Assembly (NCBI RefSeq): GCF_008369935.1
Contig: NZ_VTUZ01000014.1
Span: forward strand, 1 to 64,000
Direction of reading: 5' to 3'
Source: Paraburkholderia panacisoli
GTDB lineage: Bacteria > Pseudomonadota > Gammaproteobacteria > Burkholderiales > Burkholderiaceae
DNA length: 64,000 bases
The notes beneath the pieces were generated by a model. The model did not search any database. It saw only the letters and a program-made list of their open reading frames with translations, and was not told the origin of the DNA. Position 1 is the first letter of the stretch; every line of letters begins with the position of its first letter. A program made the position numbers and the translations under genes. Positions 26,225 through 35,803 of this stretch are shown one piece after another.

Positions 26225-27892
26225 ATGAAAAACCCCGCGCACCGATTTCTCGCACTCGACGCAGCCCGCCTCACCGCCGACGCCTACGGCAACCACGCCA
26301 TCGACGAATTCCTCGCTGGCCGCCTCACGCGCCGCGAACTGCTGCGCCATGCGAGCGTGATCGGGTTAGCGCTCGCGGGCGGCGGTGCGCTGCTGAACGC
26401 GCCGCGAGCGCGGGCGCAGGGAACGCCTGGCGCATCCGGTCAGACGATCCGCGTCGCCCACCTGACGCCCGCCGGCGCGGTCGATCCGCTCACCGTGACC
26501 GATGCCGCCAGTCTCGCGCTCCTGAACCAGACCGGCGAGTTCCTGATCGACGACGACGGCGAGAAGCTCATGCTGAAACCGGCGCTCGCCGTGTCGTGGA
26601 AGCCGAACGACAAGGGCGACGTGTGGACCTTCGCGCTGCGCCCCAACGTCAAGTTCCACGACGGTCAGCTGTTCACCGCGAAAGACGTGGTCGCCACCTT
26701 CGACCGCCTCGCCGATCCCGCGAGCGGTTCGGCGGCGCTCTCCGTGCTCAAGGGCGTCCTGTCGAAAGGCGGCGCAAAAGTGGTCGACGATCACACGGTC
26801 GCGTTTCATCTCGACGCGCCGAACGGCAACTTCCCGTACTACGTCTCGTCGGACAATTACAACGCCGTGATCCTGCCCGCGAACTACGCGGGCGGTTATG
26901 AAAAGACCTTCATCGGCACGGGTCCGTTCAGGTTCGAGAAATATCAACCCAAGGTCGGCGCGTCGTTCGTGCGCAATCCAGATTACTGGGGTGAAAAAGC
27001 GTTACCGCAACGCGTACAGTTTTCGTTCTATGCCGACGAGCAGGCCCAGTTGCTCGCATTACAAGGCCATCAGGCGGACGTGATGGGCACCTTCACCGTG
27101 CAGGGCGGCGCCGGCATTCTGAACAATCCGGACTATAAGGCGGTCGGGGTGAAGTCGAGCGCGCATCGGCAGATTCACATGCGCAACGACAACCCGCTGT
27201 TCAAGGACAAGCGTGTGCGTCAGGCGCTGGCGTTGTCGCTCGATCGTGACGTGCTGGTGCGCGGCCTGTTCAAGGGCCGCGCGCAACTCGGCAACGACAG
27301 TCCGTTCGCGCCGGTGTTTCCGTCATCGGATGCGGGCGTGCCGCAACGCAAGATCGACATCGCAAAGGCGAAGCAACTGCTTGCGCAAGCGGGCGTGGCG
27401 AACGGCTTCGACGTGACGCTGACCACCGAAAAATACATGGAGATTCCCGACCTTGCGGTGGTCGTGCAGAACGCGGCGAAGGCGATCGGCGTGCGCATCA
27501 ATCTGAAGGTCGAGAGCCAGTCGCTGTATTACGGCGCGGGCACGCCGGGCAAATCCGACTGGCTCGACTCGCCGCTCGGCATCACCGACTACGGCCATCG
27601 CGGCGTGCCGAACGTGTTCCTGAACGCGCCGCTCACCAGCACCGGCACGTGGAATGCCGCGCATTTCAGGAATCCGCAATACGATCAACTGGTCGCGCAG
27701 TTCGTCGCGGCAATCGACCTCGCGTCACAGAAGAAAATCTCCGCGCAGATCCAGACGCTGCTGCTCGACGAAACGCCCATCATCATCCCGTTCTTCTACG
27801 ATCAGCTGATCGCGATGCGCAAAGGCGTGAACGGCGTGCGCTTCACCGCGCTCGCGCAACTCTATTTCGACCGCGCGGTGCTGAGCGCGTAA
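26225..27892 (+). CDS. Peptide ABC transporter, substrate-binding protein (SBP family 5)
   Basis: Periplasmic binding component of a DppA/OppA-type importer, 555 residues. The N-terminus carries a twin-arginine-like signal: TRRELLRHA followed by a hydrophobic stretch and a PRARAQG cleavage region, preceded by about 35 extra residues. Family 5 hallmarks include the WTFALRPNVKFHDGQLFTAKDVV block and DKRVRQALALSLDRD. It heads a four-gene operon with two permeases and a fused ATPase. The ligand could be peptides, opines or nickel complexes; sequence alone does not say. Confidence 0.93.
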   Translation: MKNPAHRFLALDAARLTADAYGNHAIDEFLAGRLTRRELLRHASVIGLALAGGGALLNAPRARAQGTPGASGQTIRVAHLTPAGAVDPLTVTDAASLALLNQTGEFLIDDDGEKLMLKPALAVSWKPNDKGDVWTFALRPNVKFHDGQLFTAKDVVATFDRLADPASGSAALSVLKGVLSKGGAKVVDDHTVAFHLDAPNGNFPYYVSSDNYNAVILPANYAGGYEKTFIGTGPFRFEKYQPKVGASFVRNPDYWGEKALPQRVQFSFYADEQAQLLALQGHQADVMGTFTVQGGAGILNNPDYKAVGVKSSAHRQIHMRNDNPLFKDKRVRQALALSLDRDVLVRGLFKGRAQLGNDSPFAPVFPSSDAGVPQRKIDIAKAKQLLAQAGVANGFDVTLTTEKYMEIPDLAVVVQNAAKAIGVRINLKVESQSLYYGAGTPGKSDWLDSPLGITDYGHRGVPNVFLNAPLTSTGTWNAAHFRNPQYDQLVAQFVAAIDLASQKKISAQIQTLLLDETPIIIPFFYDQLIAMRKGVNGVRFTALAQLYFDRAVLSA

Positions 27893-27923
27893 GCACCGGC
27901 GCAGCCTTCGACAGGAGCTCACG

Positions 27924-28934
27924 ATGTCGGCCACGGTGCCCCCTTCGGCCTCCAGCGTATCGAGCGGCAACGCGGGCCGCGTCGCGCGCTTTCTAGGCGC
28001 GCGCATGGGCTTGTCGTTGATCACGCTATGGCTGTTGTCGGTGATCGTGTTCGCGGGCGGGCAGCTGTTGCCCGGCGACATCGGCCGCGCGGTGCTCGGA
28101 CCGCTCGCCGACGCGCGCGCGGTCGCCGCGCTCAACCATCAGCTCGGCGCGGACCGGCCGCTCGTCACGCAATACGTCGACTGGATCACGCATTTCCTGC
28201 GCGGCGACATGGGGCTTTCGTACGCGTATCGCGAGACCGTCGCGCCGTTCATCATCGACGCGCTCGCGCATTCGGCGAAGCTCGGGCTGCTCGCGTTCAT
28301 CGTCGTCGTGCCGCTCGGCATCGCGGGCGGCGTGTGGTCGGCGATGCACGCGGGGCGCTGGCTCGATCGTACGATCAGCATTGCCGGTTTGTCGGCGACC
28401 GTGGTGCCGGAATTCGTTTCGTCGATCGTGCTGATTCTGGTGTTCGGCGTATGGCTGCGCTGGCTGCCGATCGAAGCGTCGTATCCGCCCGAAGCCAGCG
28501 CGCTCGAACAACTGCGGCATCTGATTCTGCCGGTGCTGCCGCTGGTGCTGGTGTTTTTCGGCTACATCGCGAGAATGGCGCGGGCGGGCACTGTCGAAGC
28601 GCTCGACGCGGACTACACGCGCACCGCAATCCTCAAGGGTTTGCCGCGCCACATCGTGATCTGGCGGCACGTGTTGCGCAACGCGCTGCTGCCGACCATC
28701 ACCGTCGCCGCGACGCAGCTCGGCTATATGATCGGCGGGCTGGTGGTGGTCGAGACGCTGTTCCGCTATCAGGGCATCGGCTCGCTGATCTACAACGCCG
28801 CCAAGGCGAAGGACTTTCCGATGCTCGAAGCCGGCGTGCTGACGATCGGCGTTGTTTATACGCTCGCCAATCTCGTTGCCGATGCGCTGCATGTGCTGCT
28901 CAATCCGCGGCTGCGAGTCAGGAGCGCCGAATGA
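27924..28934 (+). CDS. Peptide ABC transporter permease (DppB type)
   Basis: Inner-membrane permease with about six transmembrane helices and the ATPase-contact EAA-like loop around EALDADYTRTAILKGLP. It is 336 residues. GGAGCTCACG precedes the ATG. The stop overlaps the next permease start as ATGA. Confidence 0.94.
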   Translation: MSATVPPSASSVSSGNAGRVARFLGARMGLSLITLWLLSVIVFAGGQLLPGDIGRAVLGPLADARAVAALNHQLGADRPLVTQYVDWITHFLRGDMGLSYAYRETVAPFIIDALAHSAKLGLLAFIVVVPLGIAGGVWSAMHAGRWLDRTISIAGLSATVVPEFVSSIVLILVFGVWLRWLPIEASYPPEASALEQLRHLILPVLPLVLVFFGYIARMARAGTVEALDADYTRTAILKGLPRHIVIWRHVLRNALLPTITVAATQLGYMIGGLVVVETLFRYQGIGSLIYNAAKAKDFPMLEAGVLTIGVVYTLANLVADALHVLLNPRLRVRSAE

Positions 28935-29797
28935 GCGCCGTCGTTCCGCCGACTCAAGCTCCACCCGCCGAGCCGCGTTTCGAGCAGTTGCGCGAGCTGT
29001 TGCGTTCGCCGACCTTCGTGGTGGGCGTGATCATTGTCGTGTGGTGGGTGGTGTGCGCGCTCGCGGGCGCATGGATCGTGCGCCTCGACCCCTATGCGTC
29101 CGATCCGCTCAATTCGCTGCTGCCGCCCGATCGCACGCACTGGTTCGGCACCGACCAGCTCGGCCGCGATGTGTTCTCGCGCGTGATCGTCGGCGCGCGC
29201 GACATCCTGACCATCGCGCCGCTTGCGACCCTGCTCGGCACGGTCGCGGGCACGGCGCTCGGTTTGATCGTCGGCTATTTCGAGGGCTGGGTGGATAACG
29301 TGGTGGGCCGCGCGATCGACGCCGTGCTCGCGCTGCCGCTCGTGATCGTCGCACTGCTCGCGCTGGCCGCGGTCGGCGCGTCGAATTTCACCGTGATCCT
29401 CGTGATCGGCATCACCTTCACGCCGATCACCGCGCGCACCGTGCGGGCTGCCGTGTTCGCGGAACGGCATCTGGACTACGTGGCCGCCGCGCAACTGCGG
29501 GGCGAACGCGCACCCTACATCATGTTCGTCGAGATCCTGCCGAACGTGCTGCCGCCGATCATCGTCGAGGCCACCGTGCGGCTCGGCTATGCGATCTTCG
29601 CGGTCGCCACGCTGTCGTTTCTCGGCTTCGGCATTCAGCCGCCTTCGGCCGACTGGGGTCTCGCGCTGTCCGAGTCGTACACGCTGATGGCGGGCGGCGC
29701 ATGGTGGACCGTGGTGTTCGCGGCCGGCGCGATCGCCTCGCTGGTGGTCGGCGTGAACCTGATTGCCGACAGCGTGCAGGGAGTGCTCGACCGATGA
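28931..29797 (+). CDS. Peptide ABC transporter permease (DppC type)
   Basis: The second membrane subunit, 288 residues, with the N-terminal OppC-type helix, the HWFGTDQLGRDVFSRVI motif typical of DppC/OppC and a cytoplasmic loop LDYVAAAQLRGE. It overlaps the preceding permease by four bases and the following ATPase gene by four bases, so all three are translationally coupled. Confidence 0.95.
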   Translation: MSAVVPPTQAPPAEPRFEQLRELLRSPTFVVGVIIVVWWVVCALAGAWIVRLDPYASDPLNSLLPPDRTHWFGTDQLGRDVFSRVIVGARDILTIAPLATLLGTVAGTALGLIVGYFEGWVDNVVGRAIDAVLALPLVIVALLALAAVGASNFTVILVIGITFTPITARTVRAAVFAERHLDYVAAAQLRGERAPYIMFVEILPNVLPPIIVEATVRLGYAIFAVATLSFLGFGIQPPSADWGLALSESYTLMAGGAWWTVVFAAGAIASLVVGVNLIADSVQGVLDR

Positions 29798-31989
29798 GCG
29801 TCGCACCGCCTACCCCCGCCACCCCGTTCGCCGCCTTCGACGTGTCGAAGAGCGACCGCACGGACGCGCTGACGGTCGTCGGCCTGACGGTCACGTACCG
29901 GATACGCGGACGCGATCGCGAAGTGCTGCAGGACGTGTCGTTTCGCGTGCGGCGCGGCGAAGCCTATGGGCTGGTCGGCGAATCGGGCTGCGGCAAGTCG
30001 ACCGTAGCGATGGCGGCGCTGCGCTATCTGCCGCGCAACGGCAAGGTGAAGGCGGGCAGGATCACGATCGCCGGCGCGGACGTGCAGAAGCTCGACGCCG
30101 ATGCGTTGCGCAACCTGCGTGCGAACACGGTGTCGATGGTCTATCAGGACCCGGCGCGCGCGCTCAATCCGTCGCTGACGATCGCGCGGCAAGTCTCCGA
30201 AGCCTTCGAAACCGCCGGCGCCGCGCGTGACGATGCGCTGCGGCGCACGCGCGAAATGCTCGAACGGGTACGCATCGCGTCGCCCGAACGCGTGATGGAC
30301 AGTTATCCTCATCAATTGTCGGGCGGCATGCAGCAGCGCGTGGTGATCGCGATGGCGCTCGCGTCGAACCCCGCGCTGTTGATTCTCGACGAACCGACCA
30401 CCGGACTCGACGCCACCGTCGAAGCGGAGGTACTCGACCTCGTCGCGCAGTTGCGCGAAGAACTCGGCACCGCGGTGCTCTTCATCAGCCACAACCTCGC
30501 GGTGATCGGGCGGATGTGCGAGCGCGTCGGCGTGCTTTACGCGGGCAAGCTGGTCGAGGAAGGCGCGACCGGGGACGTGTTCACGCGGCCGCGTCATCCC
30601 TACACGGTCGGACTGTTGCGCTGCCTGCCCACGGCGGGGCGCAACAAGGACAGCGGGCGGCTCGATACGATCGCAGGCGGCCTGCCGCCGCCGGGCTCGG
30701 TCACGCAAGGCTGCATTTACGCGGACCGCTGCCGTCTCGCCGACGACCGCTGCCGCCGCGAAGCGCCGCCGCCGTACCGGCTGATCGCCGCGCGGGGCGA
30801 TCAGATGTCGCGCTGCCATTACCATGAGCGCGCCATCGAATTGCCTCGCGCGACCCCGGAAGCATTGGCCGACAACCCGCGCGGCTCGCTGGACGGCTCG
30901 CCTTCAACGCCCGTGCTGCGCGCACAGAAACTCTCGAAGACGTTCCACGTATCCGGCGCACCGCTGCGCGCGCTCGACGATGTGTCGATCGATCTCGCCA
31001 GTGGCGAGACGCTAGGTCTGGTCGGCGAATCGGGCAGTGGCAAGACGACGCTCGCCAAGCTGATGCTCGGACTGCTCACCCCCGACGCGGGCAGCGTGCT
31101 CGAACTCGACGGCGCGCCGCTCGCCGCGCGTGTCACCCGGCGCAGCGACGAGCAGCTGAAGTCGTTGCAGACCGTGTTCCAGAACCCTGACTCGGCGCTC
31201 AATCGCGCGCATTCGGTGAAGCGGCTGATTGGCCGCGCGTTGTCGCGCGTCACCGCATTGCGCGGCGCCGCGCTCGACCAACGGCTCGCCTCGCTGACGG
31301 CTGCGGTGCGCTTGCCCGAGCGCTATCTCGGCTCGCGCACGCGGCAGTTGTCGGGTGGCTTGAAGCAGCGCGTGGCGATTGCCCGCGCGTTTGCCGGGGC
31401 GCCGCGCGTGGTGGTCTGCGACGAGCCGACCTCCGCGCTCGATGTCTCCGTGCAGGCCGCGATCCTCAATCTGCTCGCCGACCTGCAACGCGAGCGCGGC
31501 GTGAGCTACGTGTTAATCTCGCACGATCTGCACGTGGTGCGCTATCTCGCGGATCGCATCGCGGTGCTATATCTCGGCAGGCTGCTGGAAATCGGACCGG
31601 CCGCCGCGGTGTTCGGCGGCCCGCAGCATCCTTATACCGAGGCACTGCTGTCCTCCGTGCCGACGCTCGGCGCACACGTCGGGCAGGCTCGCATCCGTCT
31701 TTCCGGCGAACTGCCGAGCGCGGCGTCGCCGCCTTCCGGCTGCGTCTTTCACACGCGCTGTCCGCGCAAGCTCGGCGCGATCTGCGAGCAGCAGGAGCCA
31801 CCCTTTGTCGACGCGGGCCAGCAAGGTGACGCGGCGCAGTCGGGCGCGCATCGAATCCGCTGTCACATCCCGGTTGCCACATTGCGCGCGTTGCAAACCG
31901 CCTCACGCGACACGCCGGACGAAGGCCCAGCCAACGTCTCGCCCGAACGCTCCGCAAACGCGCCGCAGAACGCTGGCCGCAGCGAATAA
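29794..31989 (+). CDS. Fused double ATPase of peptide ABC transporter (DppD-DppF)
   Basis: Energises the importer. At 731 residues it joins the two ATPases that are separate in E. coli: domain 1 has Walker A GESGCGKST at 62-70, signature LSGGMQQR and Walker B LLILDEPTTGLD; domain 2 has GESGSGKTT at 411-419, LSGGLKQR and VVCDEPTSALD. Each half ends with the Cys-bearing oligopeptide-transporter tail (GCIYADRC and GCVFHTRC). The extra C-terminal residues are low complexity. A hairpin follows near 32017. Confidence 0.95.
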   Translation: MSVAPPTPATPFAAFDVSKSDRTDALTVVGLTVTYRIRGRDREVLQDVSFRVRRGEAYGLVGESGCGKSTVAMAALRYLPRNGKVKAGRITIAGADVQKLDADALRNLRANTVSMVYQDPARALNPSLTIARQVSEAFETAGAARDDALRRTREMLERVRIASPERVMDSYPHQLSGGMQQRVVIAMALASNPALLILDEPTTGLDATVEAEVLDLVAQLREELGTAVLFISHNLAVIGRMCERVGVLYAGKLVEEGATGDVFTRPRHPYTVGLLRCLPTAGRNKDSGRLDTIAGGLPPPGSVTQGCIYADRCRLADDRCRREAPPPYRLIAARGDQMSRCHYHERAIELPRATPEALADNPRGSLDGSPSTPVLRAQKLSKTFHVSGAPLRALDDVSIDLASGETLGLVGESGSGKTTLAKLMLGLLTPDAGSVLELDGAPLAARVTRRSDEQLKSLQTVFQNPDSALNRAHSVKRLIGRALSRVTALRGAALDQRLASLTAAVRLPERYLGSRTRQLSGGLKQRVAIARAFAGAPRVVVCDEPTSALDVSVQAAILNLLADLQRERGVSYVLISHDLHVVRYLADRIAVLYLGRLLEIGPAAAVFGGPQHPYTEALLSSVPTLGAHVGQARIRLSGELPSAASPPSGCVFHTRCPRKLGAICEQQEPPFVDAGQQGDAAQSGAHRIRCHIPVATLRALQTASRDTPDEGPANVSPERSANAPQNAGRSE

Positions 31990-32016
31990 CGCGTTTTGAC
32001 GTGACTTTGCGTGACG

Positions 32017-32038
32017 CGTTTCATCGCCGAAACGTTTT
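32017..32038 (+). terminator. Possible terminator of the peptide transporter operon
   Basis: CGTTTC / GAAACG stem with a 6-base loop followed by TTTT, 28 bases after the ATPase stop. The stem is short, and a second T-rich run (ACGCGTTTTTT) lies just downstream. Confidence 0.45.
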
Positions 32039-32286
32039 CACGCGTTTTTTCATCGCGTGCATCGCATATCCCTATCCGGCGCGTGTCGCGGCAAGGCTTC
32101 GCGACCCGTGGCATGGATATCGCTAATTACGGTTCAGACACTCGAAGCCGAAAGATCCGTGAAGAGACTCGGCAAAACAGATTCGGGGGGGGCAACAAGG
32201 CCCGCGTTCAGATCGGTCCGCCGCCACGCTTTCGGCATAGCAGATGGCGGCAACGAGGTACCGTCGTTCGCTCGGGGAGAGAGGCG

Positions 32287-33111
32287 ATGAAAACCAGAAG
32301 ATTCAATCAGTACTACTGCGGGGTTATTCGGCAGGCGATGATCGTGGCGGGCGTAGTGGTGCTGGCGACCGAGGTGGCGTACCCGGCATCGACCGAGGTG
32401 ATTCCCAGGTGGATAGTGCTTGCCGATGCGTCGGTGCCGGGCAACGCGGAGCGCGCACCGACGCAACTGGCACAGGACGACGGCTCGTCGTCAGGCGCAC
32501 TGGCGACAGGCAGCGCGCCCGGCGAAGTGACCGCCGCCGACGATGCAGCCGCGGTATTCATACCGCGCGACTGCGGCGGTGCGAGCGCCGGAGGATGCGC
32601 ACGCCACGCCGGCGGCAGCGGAAGCAACGGCGCGGCAAGTGCCGGCAATGGCGGCTCGGGAGCAAGCGGCAATAGCGGGGTCGGCGCTGGGGCGGCTGGC
32701 TCAAGCGGCGCTGGTGGCAACGCCGGGGCGAGCGCCGGTAGCAAGGGAAACAGCAGCGGCGGGGGTGGCGGCGGTGGAAGTAGCAGCGGTGGAAGTAGCA
32801 GCGGTGGAAGTAGCAGCGGTGGAAGTAGCAGCGGTGGAAGTAGCGGTGGTGGAAGTAGCAGTGGTGGGAGCGGTAGCGGTGGAAGCAGTAGCGGAGGCGG
32901 AGGCAATGGCAGCAGCGGGAGCGGCAGTTGCGGGTGCGGCGGCTCCAGCGGCGGCTCGGGCGGTGGCAAGGGTGGTGGCTTTGGAGGTGGTTTTGGTGGC
33001 GGCTTCGGTGGCGGCTTCGGCGGAGGCTTTGGCGGAGGCTTCGGCGGCGGTCACGGAGGCAAGGGTGGCGGCGGCAACGGGGGTGGCAATGGCGGAGGGA
33101 ACGGGCACTAG
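32287..33111 (+). CDS. Gly/Ser-rich repeat protein, probably exported
   Basis: A 274-residue protein. Residues about 15-32 are hydrophobic and look like an uncleaved anchor or signal sequence. The middle holds a unique segment with CGG and GGCARHAGG, and everything after about residue 110 is low complexity: SSSGG repeats, one CGCGG, then six GGGF units and a GGNGGGNGH end. GAGAGAGG precedes the ATG. The composition recalls structural or surface-associated glycine-rich proteins; no function can be named. The repeats are encoded by near-identical DNA units, so length may vary between strains. Confidence 0.7.
   Translation: MKTRRFNQYYCGVIRQAMIVAGVVVLATEVAYPASTEVIPRWIVLADASVPGNAERAPTQLAQDDGSSSGALATGSAPGEVTAADDAAAVFIPRDCGGASAGGCARHAGGSGSNGAASAGNGGSGASGNSGVGAGAAGSSGAGGNAGASAGSKGNSSGGGGGGGSSSGGSSSGGSSSGGSSSGGSSGGGSSSGGSGSGGSSSGGGGNGSSGSGSCGCGGSSGGSGGGKGGGFGGGFGGGFGGGFGGGFGGGFGGGHGGKGGGGNGGGNGGGNGH
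32773..32892 (+). repeat. 15-bp tandem repeat inside the Gly/Ser-rich gene
   Basis: About eight consecutive 15-bp units of GGTGGAAGTAGCAGC; the first four are identical and later ones diverge by one to three bases. Each unit encodes GGSSS and keeps the frame. Confidence 0.9.
32971..33050 (+). repeat. 12-bp imperfect tandem repeat encoding GGGF
   Basis: Six units of the type GGCTTCGGTGGC, with third-position changes, near the 3' end of the same gene. The unit length is a multiple of three, so expansion or loss would not shift the frame. Confidence 0.8.
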
Positions 33112-33133
33112 CACTAGCACTCGCCCTGTCCCA

Positions 33134-33157
33134 GGCAGGGTGCCCCCGCACCCTGCC
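33134..33157 (+). terminator. Hairpin after the Gly/Ser-rich gene
   Basis: GGCAGGGTGC / GCACCCTGCC perfect stem, loop CCCC, 22 bases after the stop; no T-tract. The rest of the 376-base gap up to 33487 holds no recognisable gene. Confidence 0.4.
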
Positions 33158-33487
33158 CCGCTGGCGCCACACTCCCGGCATGCCGTCGCGATCCGCTGGC
33201 ATCGGCGGTGATGTCTCGATCCCCCGGTCGAGCGTCACCGCCCGAGGCCGGTTGCTTTCGACGATCGCCACGGTCAGCGCCTGGGCCATCGCCGCGAAGG
33301 CCGAGTGACGCCGCTGTCGAGCGGCTTTGAAGCGCCGCAAGCCACGCGTAAACCATAGGTCAAAGGCGCCCGCCGCGCCGAGCCCGCGAAAGCGCATAAA
33401 ACAACCCGGCCGCGCACACGTGTTGTGGAACCAATCCGAGGCGATCGCCTCATATCCAATTCAACGTTCGATATGAGGGCCCACAAC

Positions 33488-33961
33488 ATGCAACGAAACG
33501 TTCACCCCTCCGCAGCGCGCGCGGCCACTGGCCTGCTGATGGTTGCCGCGCTGGGCCTCGCATCGCTCGCTCATGCGCAAACGCCGGCGGCCCAGGCGGC
33601 GCAGCCGATGCCGCCGACGATGTCGCAAGCCGCGCCGCCCGTCGATCCCACCTTCTCGGCCTACTCCCTCGTCCAGACCTGCAAACAGAGAAACGACAAC
33701 ACCGCGCAAGGCCAGTGCGTCGGCGCGATCCGGGGCATCATCCACGGCTATCAGTACGGCGTGCTGTTCCTCGGCCAGCGCACGGCGCTCCCGCCGAACG
33801 AAACGCAGCGCGTGTCGCTGTGTCTGCGCGACGTACCCGTATCGACCATCATCGACGACTTCCTCGCGGACGCCGCCCAGGTCGACGACGATGCCCTCAA
33901 GCACACCCCCGCCGAAGTCGCGGTGCTGGGCTCCGTGCATATGCATCACGCCTGCACCTGA
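33488..33961 (+). CDS. Secreted Rap1a/Tai-like small protein
   Basis: A 157-residue protein with a Sec signal peptide (hydrophobic residues about 15-32, ending AHAQ). The mature domain contains four cysteines and the pattern SLVQTCKQ...GQCVGAIRGIIHGY, which resembles the Rap1a/Tai immunity-protein fold, in which disulfides stabilise a small helical domain. I start at the ATG of MQRNVHP, with GAGGG upstream; an ATG five codons earlier is possible. No toxin or type VI gene lies next to it, so an immunity role is only a family-based guess. Confidence 0.65.
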   Translation: MQRNVHPSAARAATGLLMVAALGLASLAHAQTPAAQAAQPMPPTMSQAAPPVDPTFSAYSLVQTCKQRNDNTAQGQCVGAIRGIIHGYQYGVLFLGQRTALPPNETQRVSLCLRDVPVSTIIDDFLADAAQVDDDALKHTPAEVAVLGSVHMHHACT

Positions 33962-34021
33962 TCCCACCCGCGCGCTGAGCCACCGCGCCGCCGTGCCGCA
34001 AGCGAGCGCCGCCGCGCCCGC

Positions 34022-34867
34022 CTACAGCATTTCGAGCGGACGCTTGCTGCGCGGCGGTTTGAAGTAAGCGTCGAGCGCGGCGAGTTCATCGCCGCTCAAA
34101 CGCAGCTGCGACGCGCGATGGTTGTCGCGCACATGCTCGACGCGGCCCGCCTTCGGAATCGCGCACACGCCGGGCTTGAGCAACGCCCACGCGAGCGCCA
34201 CCTGAAACACCGAGACGCCACGCGCGCCGGCAATGTCGTCGAGCGGCGAGCGTTTCGGCAGGCGAGCGTGATCGACCGGGCTATAGGCCATCGCCGGCAT
34301 ATTGCGCGCGGCGAGCCACGGCAACAGGTCGAATTCCGGTCCGCGACGCACGACGTTGTAGAGAATCTGATTGGTCGCGCACGTGTCGCCGCCGGGCGTG
34401 GCGACGAGTTCTTCCATGTCGTCGGTGTCGAAATTGCTGACGCCCCAATGCCGGATCTTGCCCGCCGCGCGCAACGTCTCGAACGCGTGGACGGTTTCCG
34501 CGAGCGGCACTGAACCGCGCCAGTGCAGCAGATACAGATCGAGCCGGTCGGTTTTCAAACGCTTCAGACTTTGTTCGCAGGCCGCGACCACACCGCGTCG
34601 GCTGGCGTTGTGCGGATACACCTTGCTGACCAGAAACACCTCGTCGCGCAAGCCGGCCAGCGCTTCGGCGAGCAGCCTCTCGGTCGCGCCGTCGCCGTAC
34701 ATTTCCGCGGTATCGATCAGCGTCATGCCCAGTTCGATGCCGCAACGCAGCGCGGCGATTTCCTGCGCCCGCCGCGCCGCCACTTCGCCCATTTCCCAGG
34801 TCCCCTGCCCCAGTGCGGGAATACGCTCGCCGTCGGGCAAGCTCACGCTCGCGATATCACTCGTCAT
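34022..34867 (-). CDS. Aldo/keto reductase
   Basis: NADPH-dependent carbonyl reductase of 281 residues with a TIM-barrel fold. The catalytic tetrad is readable: D52 and Y57 in LIDTAEMYG, K82 in SKVYP and H115 in LLHWRG. The C-terminal IPKAGRVEHVRDN segment binds the NADP phosphate. The substrate is unknown. It is divergent from a GntR-type regulator gene, which may or may not control it. Confidence 0.93.
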   Translation of the reverse strand: MTSDIASVSLPDGERIPALGQGTWEMGEVAARRAQEIAALRCGIELGMTLIDTAEMYGDGATERLLAEALAGLRDEVFLVSKVYPHNASRRGVVAACEQSLKRLKTDRLDLYLLHWRGSVPLAETVHAFETLRAAGKIRHWGVSNFDTDDMEELVATPGGDTCATNQILYNVVRRGPEFDLLPWLAARNMPAMAYSPVDHARLPKRSPLDDIAGARGVSVFQVALAWALLKPGVCAIPKAGRVEHVRDNHRASQLRLSGDELAALDAYFKPPRSKRPLEML

Positions 34868-35056
34868 GCTGACTCCTCGAAGTGGCTCGATTCAACTGAT
34901 GCAATTGCGCGCGGCGCCGCGCGGCGCCGGCTACGAAACTCATAGCGACGAGTTTAGCGGCTCGATGAGCATTCGACCGCCCCCCAGGCAAAAGCCCGCT
35001 ATAACGGGATGCGCCGATGTCATAGAATTGCCGCTTGCCTATCTTGCGTGAGCCCC

Positions 35057-35803
35057 ATGACCTCTGCCTCGGAAGACCGTTGGCGCGACCTGCGCCCGGA
35101 CCCGGAAAACGACACACCGCTATATCTGCAACTTGCTCGCAAGCTCGGCAGCGCCATCCACGAAAACCGCTGGAACGCCGGCGAAGCGCTACCCTCGGAG
35201 CGCGTGTTGTCAGAGGCGCTCGGCGTATCGCGAATCACCTCGCGCAAGGCCATTGCGCTGCTGGTCGAACAGGGCCTGATTCGCCGCACTCAGGGCGCGG
35301 GCAGTTTCATCACGCCGCGCTATGAAGATCCGCTGTCGCGTCTGTCGAGCTTCAGCGAAATGCTACGGCGGCGCGGCTTTACGCCGAGCTCGAAGTGGTT
35401 GTCGCGCGAGATCTCGCCGGCCAACCGCGACGAGGTGATCCAGCTCGGCTTGTCGCCGGCCGCCGCGGTGACGCGGCTGCGGCGTTTGCGCCTCGCCGAC
35501 GGCATCGTGATGGCGGTGGAGAATTCCACTTTTCCGGCGGCGGTGATCCCGGACCCGCAGGCGATTGGCGATTCGCTGTACACGTACCTGGAAAACCGCG
35601 GACTGACGATCGTGCGGGCTCTGCAGCACTTTCGCGCGGTGAACGCGAACGAGGAAATCGCGCAGCAGATGAGCATCGCGCCGAACGAAGCGCTGCTGTT
35701 GATCACCCGCGTCGGCTATACCGCCGATCAGCGGGCGATCGAATTGACCGATACGTACTGCCGCAACGATTACTACGATTTCGTTGCGGAGTTGAGGAAG
35801 TAG
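35057..35803 (+). CDS. GntR-family transcriptional regulator with UTRA ligand domain
   Basis: A 248-residue repressor-type protein: winged-helix GntR domain (about residues 20-90, with LPSERVLSEALGVSRITSRKAI) and a UTRA domain (about 105-240) that in HutC/NagR-type members binds small effectors such as amino-sugar phosphates or urocanate. No nag or hut genes are adjacent. It is divergent from the aldo/keto reductase gene. Confidence 0.92.
   Translation: MTSASEDRWRDLRPDPENDTPLYLQLARKLGSAIHENRWNAGEALPSERVLSEALGVSRITSRKAIALLVEQGLIRRTQGAGSFITPRYEDPLSRLSSFSEMLRRRGFTPSSKWLSREISPANRDEVIQLGLSPAAAVTRLRRLRLADGIVMAVENSTFPAAVIPDPQAIGDSLYTYLENRGLTIVRALQHFRAVNANEEIAQQMSIAPNEALLLITRVGYTADQRAIELTDTYCRNDYYDFVAELRK

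Noticed and set aside
32773..32892. Possible CRISPR-like array
   Set aside because: Units are 15 bp, contiguous without spacers, and lie in frame within a coding region; no cas genes.
32558..33397. Antisense frames over the Gly/Ser-rich gene (His/Arg-rich or Pro/Leu-rich)
   Set aside because: They arise from the tandem repeats read in other frames; the chosen frame has the RBS and signal-like N-terminus.
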